Origin: Tupaia tana
Lineage: Eukaryota; Chordata; Mammalia; Scandentia; Tupaiidae
DNA length: 64,000 nucleotides
Assembly (NCBI GenBank): GCA_026018925.1
Contig: JAKSZU010000013.1
Location: 81,307,291-81,371,290 of the forward strand
Reading direction: 5' to 3'
Part shown: piece after piece, positions 1 to 10,822 of the stretch
How positions within the stretch are numbered: the stretch's first letter is position 1
Layout: each line of letters starts with the position of its first letter
Made by a program: the position numbers and the translations under genes
Notes under the pieces: model-generated
The model's database searches: none
What the model was told of the DNA's origin: nothing
What the model saw: the letters and a program-made list of their open reading frames with translations, nothing else

Positions 1-582
1 ACTCGTCTGTTCTCGCCTATAAATTTTAGAATTACTGTTATCAAATCCTACCAAAAACTCCTATTTAAAATTTTATTGGAATTTAATTATAGATCAATAG
101 GAAAAACAGGTACGTCTATAATATCATGTCAATCTAGGTGTTGATACAATATTCTCTCCATCTATATCTACTTTGGCTTTTGATAAAATCTTTAAATTTT
201 CTCCACAGAGTTTGACTCGCCTTTATGGGTGTGTGTGTGTGTTGAAGTAAATATATGTTCACAGGAACCTCACATTTTGCTGTCATTCTTATTATAGCTG
301 GGATTTTATTAGAATGACACTATCTGTTATTAATGTAGCAAAATGCAATTGACTTTAAAGAACATTCAAGTGAACCTGATAAGCATTCCTAATTTTTACA
401 TTTGTATTTATAATTTATTCATTTTTATAATTTATTTGTAGATCCTTTTGAGTTTTCTCTGCAGATGATTATGTTACTTTTGATTTTTCCTTTCCTATCT
501 TCATACCTTTTATTTCTTCCCTTGTCTGACTGCACTAGCTAGGATTTCCAAGTCAAGTAGAAGTCATGGTAACAGGTATCTT

Positions 583-765
583 TTTTAAAAAAATATTTTA
601 TTTAACTTTATTTATTTTGATTTGACCAGAGAGAGGCAGAGTAAGAGAGAGAGAGAGAGAGAGAGAGAGGAAAGGTACGAAAACAAGCTGCCAGGTCTGG
701 GACTTGAACTGCAGTCGGCCATGTGGGAGTCCAGTACCCTTAACCACCACGCCACCTGCTGGCCC
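583..765 (-). repeat. Short tRNA-derived SINE (type B)
   Basis: On the minus strand it begins GGGCCAGCAGGTGGCGTGG and ends in a GA/CT-rich tail and A-rich end. It is bounded by a near-perfect target-site duplication, TGGTAACAGGTATCTT, at 567-582 and 766-781. This is a complete insertion in CTNNAL1 intron 1. Confidence 0.9.
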
Positions 766-812
766 TGGTAACAGGTATCTTGTTCTTATTTCTGGTTTTA
801 AAGGAAATGCTG

Positions 813-1070
813 TTTTATTTATTTTGATTTTTTGCCATAGGGAGTGTGTGCTCGCTCAGAGAAACAGAGACAGAGACAGGAAAAGTGAGAAATCATTTCC
901 CTGGGGGATGGCCATGCCCCAACCCCTTCTTTTCCATTCTCCTCTCAGGATTTCCGGCACGCAAGCACATGTACCCAGTGTGATTTTCAAGCTGCTGAGT
1001 CTGGGACTCAAATAGTGATCAGCCACATGGGAGTCCAACATCTTATCCACCACACTATCAGCCGGCCCCA
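813..1070 (-). repeat. Full-length SINE, A-old type
   Basis: Read on the minus strand it has the tRNA head (GGGGCCGGCTGATAGTG...), a degenerate B box, the GGCCATCCCCC block and the CTATGGCAAAAA end. Flanks GAAATGCTGTTTTA and GAAACGCTTGTTTTA look like a diverged target duplication. Confidence 0.85.
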
Positions 1071-1559
1071 AGAAACGCTTGTTTTAAATTTGACTATTAC
1101 TATGAAATTAACAGTAAGTTTTCTGGAGATAGTCCGTCTCATTAAAAAAATATTTCTTCCTACCCCTACTTGTGCCAAATGCTTGTTACCATGGTTAGAA
1201 GCTGACTTTAACTGAATGCTATAGTTTTGAACATGTATCTAGTCTACAGATGCAGAAAATTATAAATATTTTTCTGGTGCAGATACAACGTTGCATTCCT
1301 GGGATAAGGCTAGTAACCCAGGACTTTTCACTGGAAGAACACAAGAGTTTAGGTGACAACAGAATGGAAACTATCCACTTTAAGCTATACAACACCAGTC
1401 CTATTTGTTTACCTCGAGGCCCTTGTACAGGCATCGGCCCTGACTCACCCATGCCTTCTCTGAGCTCTTCGAGCACTTACTGTTGATGATGTTCATTTGA
1501 TACCTGGCACGTGCCACTCTATATGTGTTCTGTCTACTGATTAGAAGATAAGTCCCTCA

Positions 1560-1806
1560 GGACCAGCAGTTAGCGTAATGGCTATGTCACTGGACTCCCA
1601 TGTAGTCGACCGCGGTTCGAGTCCCACACCTGGTGGCTTAAACTCACACCGGGCACGTGTGCGTGCGTGCCCAAGATCCCAAGAGGAGAATGGAGGAGAT
1701 GGGATTGCAGCGTGGCCATTCCCCTTGGGGAGTGATTTCTCACTTTCTGTCTCTCTGGCGAGCACACGCGCCCTATAGTAGAAACCTCTCAAAAAAAAAA
1801 AAAAAA
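1560..1806 (+). repeat. Full-length SINE, subfamily A1
   Basis: It contains TTAGCGTAATGGC (A box), GGTTCGAGTCC (perfect B box), the GGCCATTCCCC block and a poly-A tail. Target duplications AGAAGATAAGTCCCTCA and AGAAGATAAGCCCCTCA lie at 1543-1559 and 1811-1827. Confidence 0.93.
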
Positions 1807-2492
1807 GGAAAGAAGATAAGCCCCTCAAAGAGCACCAACCAGTAAGCAACAAATGTTTGCTTAAAATGCTTGAAATATCTTTGTGGATAGGATGGTGGAA
1901 CATGAGCTGGATAATAATGCAGCATACATAGAAAATGAGTCTTCTGGACGTAGGAATTTTCTACAGTGCCACAGTTTTCATTTCCTAACACTCACTGAAA
2001 TTTTAATATCATTCCAAATTGTACTCCACACCTCCCTGCTTTGTCAACAGAGTATTCTGATCAGGCCTTATGCATTTCTTGACAATAAGCATAATTTAGC
2101 TTTTTCTTGTGGAAGCAGCCACTCAGTAGGAACAGCAGAGATACAGCTGTGAGTACATAATGTGTGGGATGCAGAACCTCAGCTGTGGCTGTGAACGAGG
2201 CTTTAATAGCGAGTGGAAAAAAAAAAGCAGCCATGTTTTTTGCCTTCGGCTTTGACCTCTAGTTAACTCAGCAGCAATTCAGGCTTCTCCTCCTCCACTC
2301 TCTTCCACTCCCACCCCAGAACGACACAATGCAGAGCTGTGGCATTGTGATAGGTGAAAAGTTACAATTTCTACCATTACTGCCTTCCACTCTGTTTTTC
2401 CATTGTAGCTCTCTTCTCTGTGCCTACTACTAGCTGACCTCATCATCAGTTCTAATCTCTAGATTAGAGGGGACACAGCATGTAGTGCATCT

Positions 2493-2672
2493 CAGAGAAG
2501 AAACTCTGGAGCCAGGCTTCCTGGGTTCAAATCCCAGTATGGCAGTTAGAGTGGAAGTCCTAATGACAAGTTCATTAGCTTTGCTATTCCTCAGTTTTCT
2601 CATCCACATCACAAAATAAGTATGTATCTACCTCACAGGATTCTCATGAGAACTAAACGAGTTTATATTTTA
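2493..2672 (+). repeat. MIR element
   Basis: It shows the MIR hallmarks in order: GGAGCCAGGCTTCCTGGGTT, CAAATCCCAG, a CTCAGTTTTCTCATC core, CTACCTCACAGGATT and a degraded 3' part. It is an ancient mammal-wide SINE in CTNNAL1 intron 1. Confidence 0.85.
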
Positions 2673-2921
2673 TTTCCAGAGAGGCACCTGGGCTGCCACG
2701 GAGAGACAGATGAAGAAAGCACCTTTCAATGGGACATGGTCATGCCACGATCCCTCTTCCTCTATTTCTCTGTCCTGTCAGGATTTGGAGCACCCACGCA
2801 TATACATGCACCCAGCATGTTTTTTTGTTTTTGCTTTTCAAGCTGCTTGGGTAGGGATTCCAATCGGGCTCAGTCACGTGGGATCTGGCCTCCCTTAACC
2901 ACTAGGCTATGAAGCCAGACC
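2669..2921 (-). repeat. SINE, type C
   Basis: The minus strand reads AGGTCTGGCTTCATAGCC, GTGGTTAAGG, GATCCCACGTG, a degraded B box and the GAGGAAGAGGGAT/ATGACCATGTCCC block. It is old and has no clear target duplication. It abuts the MIR 3' end. Confidence 0.75.
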
Positions 2922-4428
2922 TAAACCGAGTTAATTTACAAAATGGTTAGAAGAGAACATGAAAATGACCTATCATACAGTAAGCATTACAGAGGTATTA
3001 TTAAGTAAGTGGATAAAATCCTATCAACTTGAACTTAGCTCTCTGTCTCTTAAAACTATTCCAATATTTCTCACTTGGAGTTGTGGCTGTCCTGGTGGTA
3101 GTGGGGGTCTTGCGGGGAGAAGGGACAGTACAGACATACCCAAGAGTCCCAGCACTCCTTCTCGCTGGTCAGAGCTCTATTAGACACAGATGGGAACAGG
3201 AAGGGGGAAGTGTCAGATATTTCCATCACTGCTCTGCCAGCCAAATGAAACAGGTGAAGAAAATGAGGCTGTTTATTTCATCAGCAGAAGAGGAATCCAG
3301 GGACATGTGTGACTGCATTTTCAAATATAATATTTGCTGAGCTGAGCCGGAGAAGAGGGAGCCTTTAAAATTCTATGGGACACCTACAGGCTCCTCATCA
3401 CTGCACATGTTTAAGGGGAACGTTGGCGGCCAGGTGTCAAGGATGCTGTAAGAAGGAATTTTTCAATTTAGAGGCAGATAACCTTTAATATTTCTTCTAC
3501 CGCTAAAAGCCTGGCAATCCTCGAATGAGTCACCAAGATGTTAGAAGCCAGGTGTGAGTCACACATCGCCAACGCGCTCCCGAAGGCAGACAATTCTTCT
3601 CTCACCTCAGCGCTTGGCATTGTACCACAGATCTAGGAGAGGAATTCCAGCCCTCGGGCTGCGGATATATCAGCTCGGAGGAACAAAAACTTTTCTAAAA
3701 CTTGGCGCATCAGTGAGCCGATTCTGTTATAACCGACCAATACCAAAACGCGCACATCCCCAGCCGGACTCGGCGGAAAGGGGCATACGCGGGGATTAAC
3801 TCCCAGACAGTGCTCCCAGTCCTGCGGCCGGGAAGGTGGACAATGCAGACTGAAGTAAGCGGGCAGTAAGGGGAAGGGCCAGGGTGGCGGGGGGGGGGGG
3901 TGGGGGTGGGAATGAGAGCTGGGCGAGCCGTCACACGGGCAGGGGACGGGGACAAAGGCCTCGGGAGAGCACGCAGGACTCGAGGCTGGCAGGAAAGTCT
4001 CAGCCCAAGGGGACAACACCCTGGGGTACACGCTGGGCAGGAGGACGGAGGGCGGCAGTCAGTTGCCGAGCGGCAGCCAGCAGGGCCCCAAGTGCCAGCT
4101 GGGGGCCCCTCTACCTCGCAGAGCAGGGCTCGGCTGTCCGCCCTGCCGCGGGGGGCCTCTCTTGGCCCAGGGCGCGTTCTGGGGGCCCAGGCCGGGCAGC
4201 GCACCTGCAAGGCTCCGCCAGCCCGGCCCAGCCCCGCAGCCTCCTCCGCTGTTCAGCCTACGCGCCTCGCCGCCGGACTTCTGAGCGCCGGGCGCCGGGT
4301 GTCCTGCAGCCTCCGCGAACGCCAGTCCCCGAGCCCCGCACAGGCGGTGGGACGCCAGTGTCGCAGTGCCCGCGCGGAATGTGGGGCAGCGGCTGCCTCC
4401 CACGGCCCGGCCCTGGCCGTGCAGCGGC

Positions 4429-4439
4429 CGCCGCCATCG
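4429..4439 (+). promoter_or_regulatory. Possible YY1-type motif downstream of exon 1
   Basis: GCCGCCATCGT resembles the GCCGCCAT core of YY1 sites, which are common just downstream of CpG-island start sites. It lies about 50 nt into intron 1. The motif is short, so the call is weak. Confidence 0.3.
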
Positions 4440-4488
4440 TGAGCCGGGGCGGGAGGGAGACGAGGGGCCGCGCGGGGCGCCACTTTAC

Positions 4489-4629
4489 CTGCGAAACCAG
4501 CGGGAGCAGCGTCTGCTCCACCGAGCGAGTTTTGATCTCGAGTCCTGAATCGAAGGAGAAGCCGGACGGGCCGGGGACGTGGAGAGTTCCGGCCCCGCCA
4601 ACACGGGCAGGGCCGGGAGAAGCGGCCAT
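4489..4629 (-). CDS. CTNNAL1: CTNNAL1 (alpha-catulin) exon 1, coding part
   Basis: This is the first coding exon of alpha-catulin, a cytoplasmic alpha-catenin/vinculin-like protein that scaffolds Rho signalling (it binds the guanine exchange factor ARHGEF1/Lbc). The ATG is at 4629-4627 in a GGCCATGG context. The 47 codons begin MAASPGPARVGGAG and end SVEQTLLPLVSQ. The exon stops at CAG|GTAAAG (donor GT 4488-4487), phase 0. The Gly/Pro/Ala-rich start and the SGLEIKTRSVEQTLLPLVSQ stretch match human CTNNAL1 as I remember it; the variable part is residues 11-25. Frames upstream with extra ATGs (to 4809 and beyond) lack that similarity and are taken as 5' UTR. The remaining exons lie left of the window. 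The gene head lies about 2.5 kb beyond the 3' end of TMEM245, same strand. Confidence 0.9.
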
Positions 4630-4870
4630 GGCCCTCAGCCCGTCGCACTGCCCAGACTCCGCGCCGGTGCGGGCCCGCCGCCCGCCAGCTAGCCAGCCAG
4701 CCCGCCCGCCACCTCGCTCGCTGTGGCTGCAGCGCACCCGCGCCGCCGAGGCCCCGCCCCCGGGCCCGCGGACCCCGCCCCCGGCTGCAGCCCCGCCCCT
4801 GCGTCCCACGTGCTCTAGTGTAGGGCCCGCTCTCCGCAGCTCCTCCCACTATCCCGGCCCCGCCCCCGAC
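4630..4870 (-). promoter_or_regulatory. CTNNAL1: CTNNAL1 core promoter / 5' UTR with GC boxes
   Basis: Upstream of the ATG are four CCCCGCCC-type GC boxes, candidate Sp1/KLF sites, near 4752-4761, 4773-4782, 4791-4799 and 4858-4867. There is one E-box CACGTG at 4807-4812. No TATA box is evident, which fits dispersed CpG-island initiation. I cannot place the start site; about 4650-4760 is likely. Confidence 0.65.
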
Positions 4871-5589
4871 CCCATTCCTCTGTCCGAAGCTCTCAACTCA
4901 GACGTCTTGTGTGAGTTCCAAGCATCTCGCACCCTGCTAGCAGAGAACCACCTGATGGGCTCCCATGGCCACGTGGCCTCTTAGCTAGACTACTTCAACC
5001 CGGCAAAGCTTCCCGTCCTCCCCGTAGTCACTCGTCCTAAGTCAATTCCGAATTCCCAAGATTTCTGGAAGCTGCCCTGAGGTTGAAACTGGCATAGCAT
5101 AAACAGAATCAGGTCTGTGGGAGGGTCGTTCATCTGTCTGTACCCTGGGATGGGAATCAACTGGCAGTCGTCATTCTGCGGCTCCCCCGAAAAAAAAAAA
5201 AACATTTCGCCTGGCACTCGTTTTTCTTCTTCGATGTTTATTTCTCTCATGAGAGACAAGAACCTCTAGCCTCAAGCAGCCTGCATCTGGCATGTGCGCA
5301 AACCCGGGTGTAGAAGACCTCGGTACACAGCGCCTTGCCTTGTGGGTCCTGTGTCCGGGAGCTTTGCGTTTGGGCAGCACCACCTCAGCTGCGCCCATCC
5401 CCTGCTTCGTATCTGACCACTTGTCAAAAATACTTTGAGCTGAGTTGAAGATGAAATACTTGATAATGCAAGCATTTTAGGGTTGTCTGGGTACTTGACA
5501 GGAAGATAGCATCATCTTTCAGGCAAGTGTTTAAACTTATTCCTCCAAAGGAAATTAAAATATGAACAAGCTTTGTCTACTATTCACAA

Positions 5590-5846
5590 TTTATTTAATG
5601 CCTTTTAAGATTTTTTTTGGTCATAGGGCATGTGCACTCGCTGGAGACAGAGACAGAGAGAGAGAGAATGAGAAATCACCCCCAAGGCAGGATGGCCACC
5701 CTACAACCCTTCTCCAATCTCCTCTGGGGATTTTGGGTATGCATGCACACATGACCAGAGATTTTCAAGCTGCTGTCCGGGACTCTAACTGTGGTCCAGC
5801 ACGTAGGAGTGCAGCTCCTTAACCACCACACCATCTGCAGGTCCCT
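5590..5846 (-). repeat. SINE, A-old type
   Basis: The minus strand starts GGGACCTGCAGATGGTGTGG, carries TGGGAGTCC-like and GGGTGATTTCTCA blocks and ends CTATGACCAAAA. The body is full length and fairly diverged. Confidence 0.85.
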
Positions 5847-5942
5847 CACTTATTTTTTAAAACTACTTTTCAAAATTACTTTCGCTTCTCTTGCTAGGTG
5901 CACAGCAGTTAATACTTCTCATTGAATGAAAAGTTCATTCGT

Positions 5943-6093
5943 GAGGACCAGCAGGTGGCGTGGTGAAGGCACTGGACACTCCCATATGGCCCACCACAGT
6001 TTGAGACCTGGACCTGGTGCCTTGCTTTCTCGCTCGCTCACTATGTCTCTCTCTCATAAAATTAAATGAGCATTTTTTTTAATTAATAAAAAA
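5943..6093 (+). repeat. Short SINE, type B
   Basis: It begins GAGGACCAGCAGGTGGCGTGG, runs through a degenerate B box (CAGTTTGAGACC) and ends in TCTCTCTCATAAAATTAAAT. Flanking AGTTCATTCGTG and AGTCCATTTGTG suggest the target duplication. Confidence 0.8.
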
Positions 6094-6397
6094 AAGTCCA
6101 TTTGTGTATTTCTGAACTCACTTAGGGGTAAGTCTGAGATTCAGTTCTCTAAGCACAACCCTGAGCTTACACGGAATCTCTCCCTACCCTCGTGAGAGGG
6201 AAAGAGGAACACTCCTTACCCTAAGGCTTCCAGGAGCAAAGCCAAAAGGAGGCTGTCAGAAGCCATGCACCTTCGAGCATGAAGAAATGCTTTGTGAACT
6301 ACTGTGTCTGCCAGTGAGAACCTATCAGAGTACAATGAATCTGAAGCTGCCTACTCCACCCTCACACCTTGGCAGGGATCATTCTTCCCCTTTCCCC

Positions 6398-6634
6398 TTT
6401 ATAAAAATTGCCAGAAGGTATGTGTGCTGGCCAGAAAGAGACATGCGGGAGAGGTGAGGGGCCCCAATGGGGAACGGTCACACTATAATCCCTACTCCCC
6501 CATTTCTCCATCCTCTCAGGATCAAGAGCACCCACACAAAAGCATCAGTATGTTTTTGAAACCACCATGGCCAAGATTCACTGTGGTCTGCCATGTGGGA
6601 CCCAGCTCCCTTAACCACTAAGCTATGGGGCATC
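6398..6634 (-). repeat. SINE, type C
   Basis: The minus strand has GATGCCCCATAGCTTAGTGG, GGGTCCCACATGG, a CTGAGAGGATGG segment and the GTTCCCCATTGGGG block. It is an old intergenic copy. Confidence 0.7.
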
Positions 6635-7107
6635 TCCATTTCTTCTTCATGTCATATTACTGAGCTGGACACTATCAACTAGAAGTGTCAGAAAGCTCTT
6701 TCTGAAGCACCATTAAAATTTGGTTCCCAGTATTCACTAACACTTGTCTGTTCGGATTCGTCTACCATGCTGCACAGAGGCCAATGGTATTGAAGGTGGC
6801 CGAGTTCAGTCTTTTTTTTTTTTATTCAACAAGTGCAGGTCCCTAATCCAACTTTCATTCCAATTCTTCCTAGTCAGCTGCCCATCTCATCATCACTTCC
6901 TTACCTACCCACAAGGCCAGTTTCCCCTATGCACTGAAGGACCCTTTTCACCTTTAAGGTGCCCAACATGTCAGTGTAGACACTGGTGCCAAAGGAAAGG
7001 GCAAGATATGAGGCCTCAAAGACAGCTATAGGAAAGTCTGGCTTCATTAAAAATTAAATTTCTTACCAGATAAAAGGATACCACCTGATTCGTTCAATAC
7101 TAGTCAT

Positions 7108-7113
7108 TTTATT
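7108..7113 (-). terminator. TMEM245: Candidate TMEM245 polyadenylation signal
   Basis: AATAAA on the minus strand, followed 10-25 nt later by an AT-rich stretch where cleavage could occur. A second AATAAA lies at 7218-7213, about 105 nt upstream. Both are in non-repeat sequence. The choice is inference. Confidence 0.45.
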
Positions 7114-7547
7114 TCAAAATATAAATATTTTACATTTACAAAGAAGTTACACCAGTAGGTTGTCGAAGCAAGATAAAGCTAAGAAACGGCATTTATGTGA
7201 GAATAAAGAATATTTATTGTTGTTTTTGAATAGTCTTTTTTAAACTTTGCCTGAGAGTGCAGAGATGACACATTACCAAAGTTACGTAAGAAATCACAAC
7301 GATGTTATCTAATTTTGGTTTCAAAACGAAATAGTATTTAAAATACAATCCAGTCACCTAAATAAGTGACAATGCAAAGGATAAAACCAAGTTTTCTTTG
7401 GAATAGCTACAATCATTACACTTTCTGGGGCACTGCAGATAAAGAAATGGTATTTGGTTAAGTCCGAATGATGTCACTTCAAGATTTGCTTCTGTATCTT
7501 TCATTGTAAAATAGAAAGCTACAAGGAAAATAAGAAACCAGGTGTGG

Positions 7548-7742
7548 AGCACAGCACTCTGGACTTGGAGTCAGAAGTTCTGCTCCTGAATTCTGTCTCC
7601 ATCATCGCATGCTATAAACCTAGGGGGAAATCACAAAAAACCTTCCAGAGTATTCAGTGTATCATCTGCACAATGAGAATAATACTGCTTATCTTTCTAG
7701 GGCTCTCAAAAAAGGTGTGTGAAAATTATAAAGTGCCATACA
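7548..7742 (+). repeat. MIR element, antisense in the TMEM245 3' UTR
   Basis: TGGACTTGGAGTCAGAAG, a CTATAAACC-type core, CATCTGCACAATGAGAATAATA and the AAAGTGCCATACAAAA end follow the MIR order with heavy decay. Confidence 0.7.
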
Positions 7743-7837
7743 AAAACATTATTAAAATGCATTATCAATATATCACCACTATATTTGCACATTAACTGAT
7801 CCTTGAAAAACTCGAAAAATTAATCACAAACACTGAT

Positions 7838-8097
7838 TTTTTTTTTTTTCCTGGAGAGGCTTTTGCTATAGGGTGCACGCGCTCACCAGAAAGACAGAGA
7901 GACAGAGGGACAGAAAGAGAGAAATCACCCCCAAGGGGGATGGCCACGCCACAGTCCCTTCTCCATTCTCCTCTCGGGATCTTGGGCACAGATGCACATG
8001 TGCCTGGCATGAGTTTAAGCCACCGAGTTCAGGACTCGAACCTTGGTTGACTACATGGGAGTCCAGTGACATAGCCATTATGCCATCTGCTGGTCCT
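7838..8097 (-). repeat. Full-length SINE, type A, in the TMEM245 3' UTR
   Basis: Minus-strand A element: GGACCAGCAGATGGCATAATGG head, GGTTCGAGTCC-like B box, CTATAGCAAAAGCC end and a T/A run at 7838-7850. Target duplication CACAAACACTGATTT / CACAAATACTGATTT. It is sense relative to TMEM245 mRNA. Confidence 0.9.
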
Positions 8098-8660
8098 CCA
8101 CAAATACTGATTTTTTTTTTACACACCACAGGTATAGAAGAAATCTATATATAGGGCTAAACAGCAAATATGCTTTCTTCCATCTCGATAAGCTTTGGGA
8201 TTTCATTATGGATCACATGGTACCACAGTAAGAGATTAACCATTCGGTATTTCCATTAAGGACATCTGCTCAAAGAGCTGTTAACGTGATAGAGAAGCAT
8301 GTTTCCCAAAGGACCCACAGTTCTTTTGAGATGCTCTGGGAAATCTAAGGTTATACATAGTCTTTGTCCCCTCTTACAAATTCACAATGTGTAATAAATA
8401 GCATGTTCAAAACTCTCAGAAGTCTTGTGGAGAGGAAACAAACTCAGCATTCCTCAAGTTTAATGGACCATGGAATCCCTTCCCACTGCACACTTTTTCC
8501 TTCTCACATACCTGCTAACATCTCTTGGAACCACTGCTATAAGAAACACATTTTGCCAAAAGCTGCGCAACGAGGAGGAAAAAGGTAAGAGCTGAACAAT
8601 GGACTCAGAAAAAAACTGAGTATTTAGTACTCTACTCCAAATTCCGTTACTAACAGGGGG

Positions 8661-8694
8661 TGTACGTGTGTGTGTGTGTGTGTGTGTGTGTGTC
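8661..8694. repeat. (GT)n dinucleotide repeat
   Basis: GTGTACGTGTGTGTG... forms an uninterrupted GT tract of about 30 nt inside the TMEM245 3' UTR, read as (CA)n in the mRNA. Confidence 0.95.
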
Positions 8695-8844
8695 AGATAA
8701 GCCAAGCCACTTTAACCTGAGAATTTCTCTCTTTCTCTACAAAATGGCAGGATCATTTAGATATAAGGCTCATTCTAGCACAGAATTTCTATGACTCAAA
8801 TAGATGGAAAGAATATCTTGATTTACAATTTCTTCTCTCTCTCT

Positions 8845-9082
8845 CTTTTTTTTTTTTTTACGAAATTTTTGCAGTAGGGCATGTGAGCTGGCTGGAGAGA
8901 CAGAGAGGCAGATAGCAAGAAATCACACCCTGGGGAGATAGCCATGCCACAATCCCTTCTCCTCCATTCTCCTCTTGGGATTTTGGGCACGCATGCACAT
9001 GTGCCCCAAGGGTTTGGGCCTCGAACCGCGGTCGACTATGTGGGAGTTAAGCAATAAAACCATTATGCCACCTGTTGGTCCT
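8845..9082 (-). repeat. SINE, type A, in the TMEM245 3' UTR
   Basis: The minus strand begins AGGACCAACAGGTGGCATAATGG, has the B-box region GGTTCGAGGCCC and ends CTACTGCAAAAATTTCG plus poly-A. A block of about 15 nt after the B box is missing relative to full A copies. Confidence 0.85.
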
Positions 9083-9224
9083 TGACTTACAACTCTCTTG
9101 ATTATTTCTAGATTATCAGTGGCTTCAGATAACATCGGTATTGTTTGTAGGTTCTCAATATTCATTAGATTAATAAATGTATTTTGATGCTACAATGTAT
9201 AAAGACATTGAATAAAGACATTTA

Positions 9225-9468
9225 TTTTTTAGAGATTTTTGCTGTTGGGTGAGTGCGCTTGCTAGAGAGACAGAGAGACAGAAAGCAAGAAATCACCCCC
9301 CAGGGAAGATGGCTACACTGCATTCCCTTCTCCTCTATTCTCCTATCAGGATCCTGGCCACGCACGCACACGTGCCCGGCGTGAATTTCAAGCTACTGCA
9401 TCCGGGACTCAAACCGCAGTTGGCCATGTGGGAGTCAGCAACATAACCATTACACCATCTGCAGGTCC
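9225..9468 (-). repeat. SINE, A-old type, in the TMEM245 3' UTR
   Basis: The minus strand reads GGGACCTGCAGATGGTGTAA, GGTTTGAGTCCCGGATGCAG, the GGCCATCTTCCC block and CCAACAGCAAAAATC. Flanks ATAAAGACATTTA / ACAAGACATTTACTTA fit a target duplication. Confidence 0.85.
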
Positions 9469-9505
9469 CAACAAGACATTTACTTAAATAAGTAACAAAA
9501 ACAGC

Positions 9506-9518
9506 ATGTGTGTGTGCG

Positions 9519-9556
<38 letters not shown>
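9506..9556. repeat. (TG)(CG)(CA) alternating tract
   Basis: TGTGTGTG, then five or six CG steps, then a long CACACA run: about 50 nt of strict purine-pyrimidine alternation, the sequence type most prone to Z-DNA. It lies in the TMEM245 3' UTR next to the 3' end of the flanking SINE. Confidence 0.95.
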
Positions 9557-9557
<1 letters not shown>

Positions 9558-10822
9558 TAGCTTGTAAGTACACCATCCGAGGCTATCTCCACTGAGAAAT
9601 GTGCCCTCCAAGTCCCACTGCTGTATTTCTTGGGTTGCCTTGTGAGAACCCTCTAAGGAGCCTGCAAGGTCAGGACCAAAGCACGGCAAGTCCTGAGGAG
9701 TTTTTCCACTACATCCCAAATCTGAGAGCTCTGGATACTCGTCTGAAATACTTTGCTCTAAGCTAACTGGCGTGGCCTGAATTCCGGCCCAGTAGTGACA
9801 CATTCCTGAAGCACTAACAAAGTGGGAACCTGGAAGTCCTGACATCACAAACATTCCTGTTAGGGCCAGGCCTGGCCAGAAGACCCCATCTGTAAGCCAG
9901 TTAAGCAGCCGTTTAGCAGAATGAGCAGCTGCCACTTTGAATGGCTAGAGTTTGTATAAATGCGGGGGGTTGGGGAGTAGGATCACCATGTAACACGTTT
10001 TGGGTATTTTCTGTCGAGAGTCAATCCACACTAGTGTCAGAAGTCAAAGGAAAATTCCACCAGCTAACAACCTCTCTTGGGAGAGTGTTCGAAAGTTGCC
10101 ATTTTCATAGCAACTAGGACTAGCATCCAAGCAGTCTGATAGAGATCACTTCCAGGAACAGAAAGTGTGCTAAGAATTTTGGAACATAAGCAGTTACATG
10201 ACATGGTATCTATACTTGAAGTTCCGTGTCTTGTTTTCTCTCATAGAAGAGAGGAGTATATTTTGTGGGCGGAGAGTTTTTATGTCCCTCCACCCTTTAA
10301 TTCCGTTTACAACTGAATAGTAAATGTGACCTTGAAACTAATCTTTAATAAATCTATGAAGTACAAAGCTGTTGCGATAGATTTCTGTACTTGGTTTTCA
10401 CTGAAGCGACTTCGACATAATCAGTCCATTTTCTGTTTCTAGGGAAACGTCTCCTTTCTGGGGCAGGTTCTGACTGAGGCTCTGACAATTAGGTTATCTT
10501 TGAGACCTGAGCTTAATTAAGACTCCTACTTTTTCATACCATTTGATCTCTACGCCTATGAAAATTCTGTAAAACCTCCTCACTGTACCTGAGGGGGCAT
10601 ATGCTGAGATGCTGCTCTCTGGTTGTAAGGGTTCCAGAAAGACCTCCCAGGTTCTTATGCTGTCACTCTAGCAAGGGAACAGTTTGTGTCTCTTCTCAAG
10701 GAATTCCAGGGTACTTCTGCTGAAATATCAGCGTGATGACACATGACTGCTCCAGATTTGGGCAGCTCTAAACTACTATTCTTATAGAGCTCAGAATTCC
10801 CCTCTAAGAACCTGGTATTCAG

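Larger units (their letters stand above)
1..4488 (-). other. CTNNAL1: CTNNAL1 intron 1 (5' part)
   Basis: Everything from the exon 1 splice donor (GT at 4488-4487) to the window edge is intron 1, because the gene runs toward lower coordinates. It holds SINEs (583-765, 813-1070, 1560-1806, 2669-2921) and a MIR (2493-2672). The first 560 bases, 1075-1540 and 2925-3870 show nothing I recognise. The part above about 3880 is the downstream shoulder of the CpG island. No second exon was found, as expected for a long first intron. Confidence 0.75.
3880..4880. promoter_or_regulatory. CTNNAL1: CpG island at the CTNNAL1 5' end
   Basis: About 1 kb is strongly C+G rich with dense CpG, unlike the AT-rich flanks, and has no SINE inside. 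It spans the CTNNAL1 5' UTR, exon 1 and the start of intron 1. The left edge has a run of Gs (about 3890-3901) with further G tracts that could form a G-quadruplex. A long open frame on the plus strand (3884-4984) and several others here are by-products of high GC and the lack of TAA/TAG. The edges are judged by eye. Confidence 0.85.
4881..7090. other. Intergenic gap between CTNNAL1 and TMEM245
   Basis: This separates the CTNNAL1 promoter from the TMEM245 3' end. Besides three SINEs (5590-5846, 5943-6093, 6398-6634) it is anonymous sequence with no exon-like frame. A poly-A run near 5189-5202 may be the tail of a lost element. Confidence 0.6.

Noticed and set aside
4258..4809. Longer CTNNAL1 start giving an N-terminal extension in the same frame as MAASPG
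   Set aside because: The extension is GC-driven Arg/Gly-rich sequence; similarity to known alpha-catulin starts at the ATG at 4629, and exon 1 ends by splicing at 4489, not at 4258.
3884..4984. Plus-strand frame of 366 codons across the CpG island
   Set aside because: High GC removes stop codons. The peptide is low-complexity Arg/Pro/Ala/Gly, has no recognisable domain and is antisense to the identified CTNNAL1 exon 1.
8661..9556. Repeated units considered as a CRISPR-like array
   Set aside because: These are dinucleotide tracts and dispersed SINEs; no regular spacer pattern, and the DNA is mammalian.
9480..9935. 151-codon minus-strand frame MAAAHSAKRLLNW...
   Set aside because: It lies in the TMEM245 3' UTR, ends in the (CA)n tract and has no recognisable domain. 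An open frame in a UTR is not enough.
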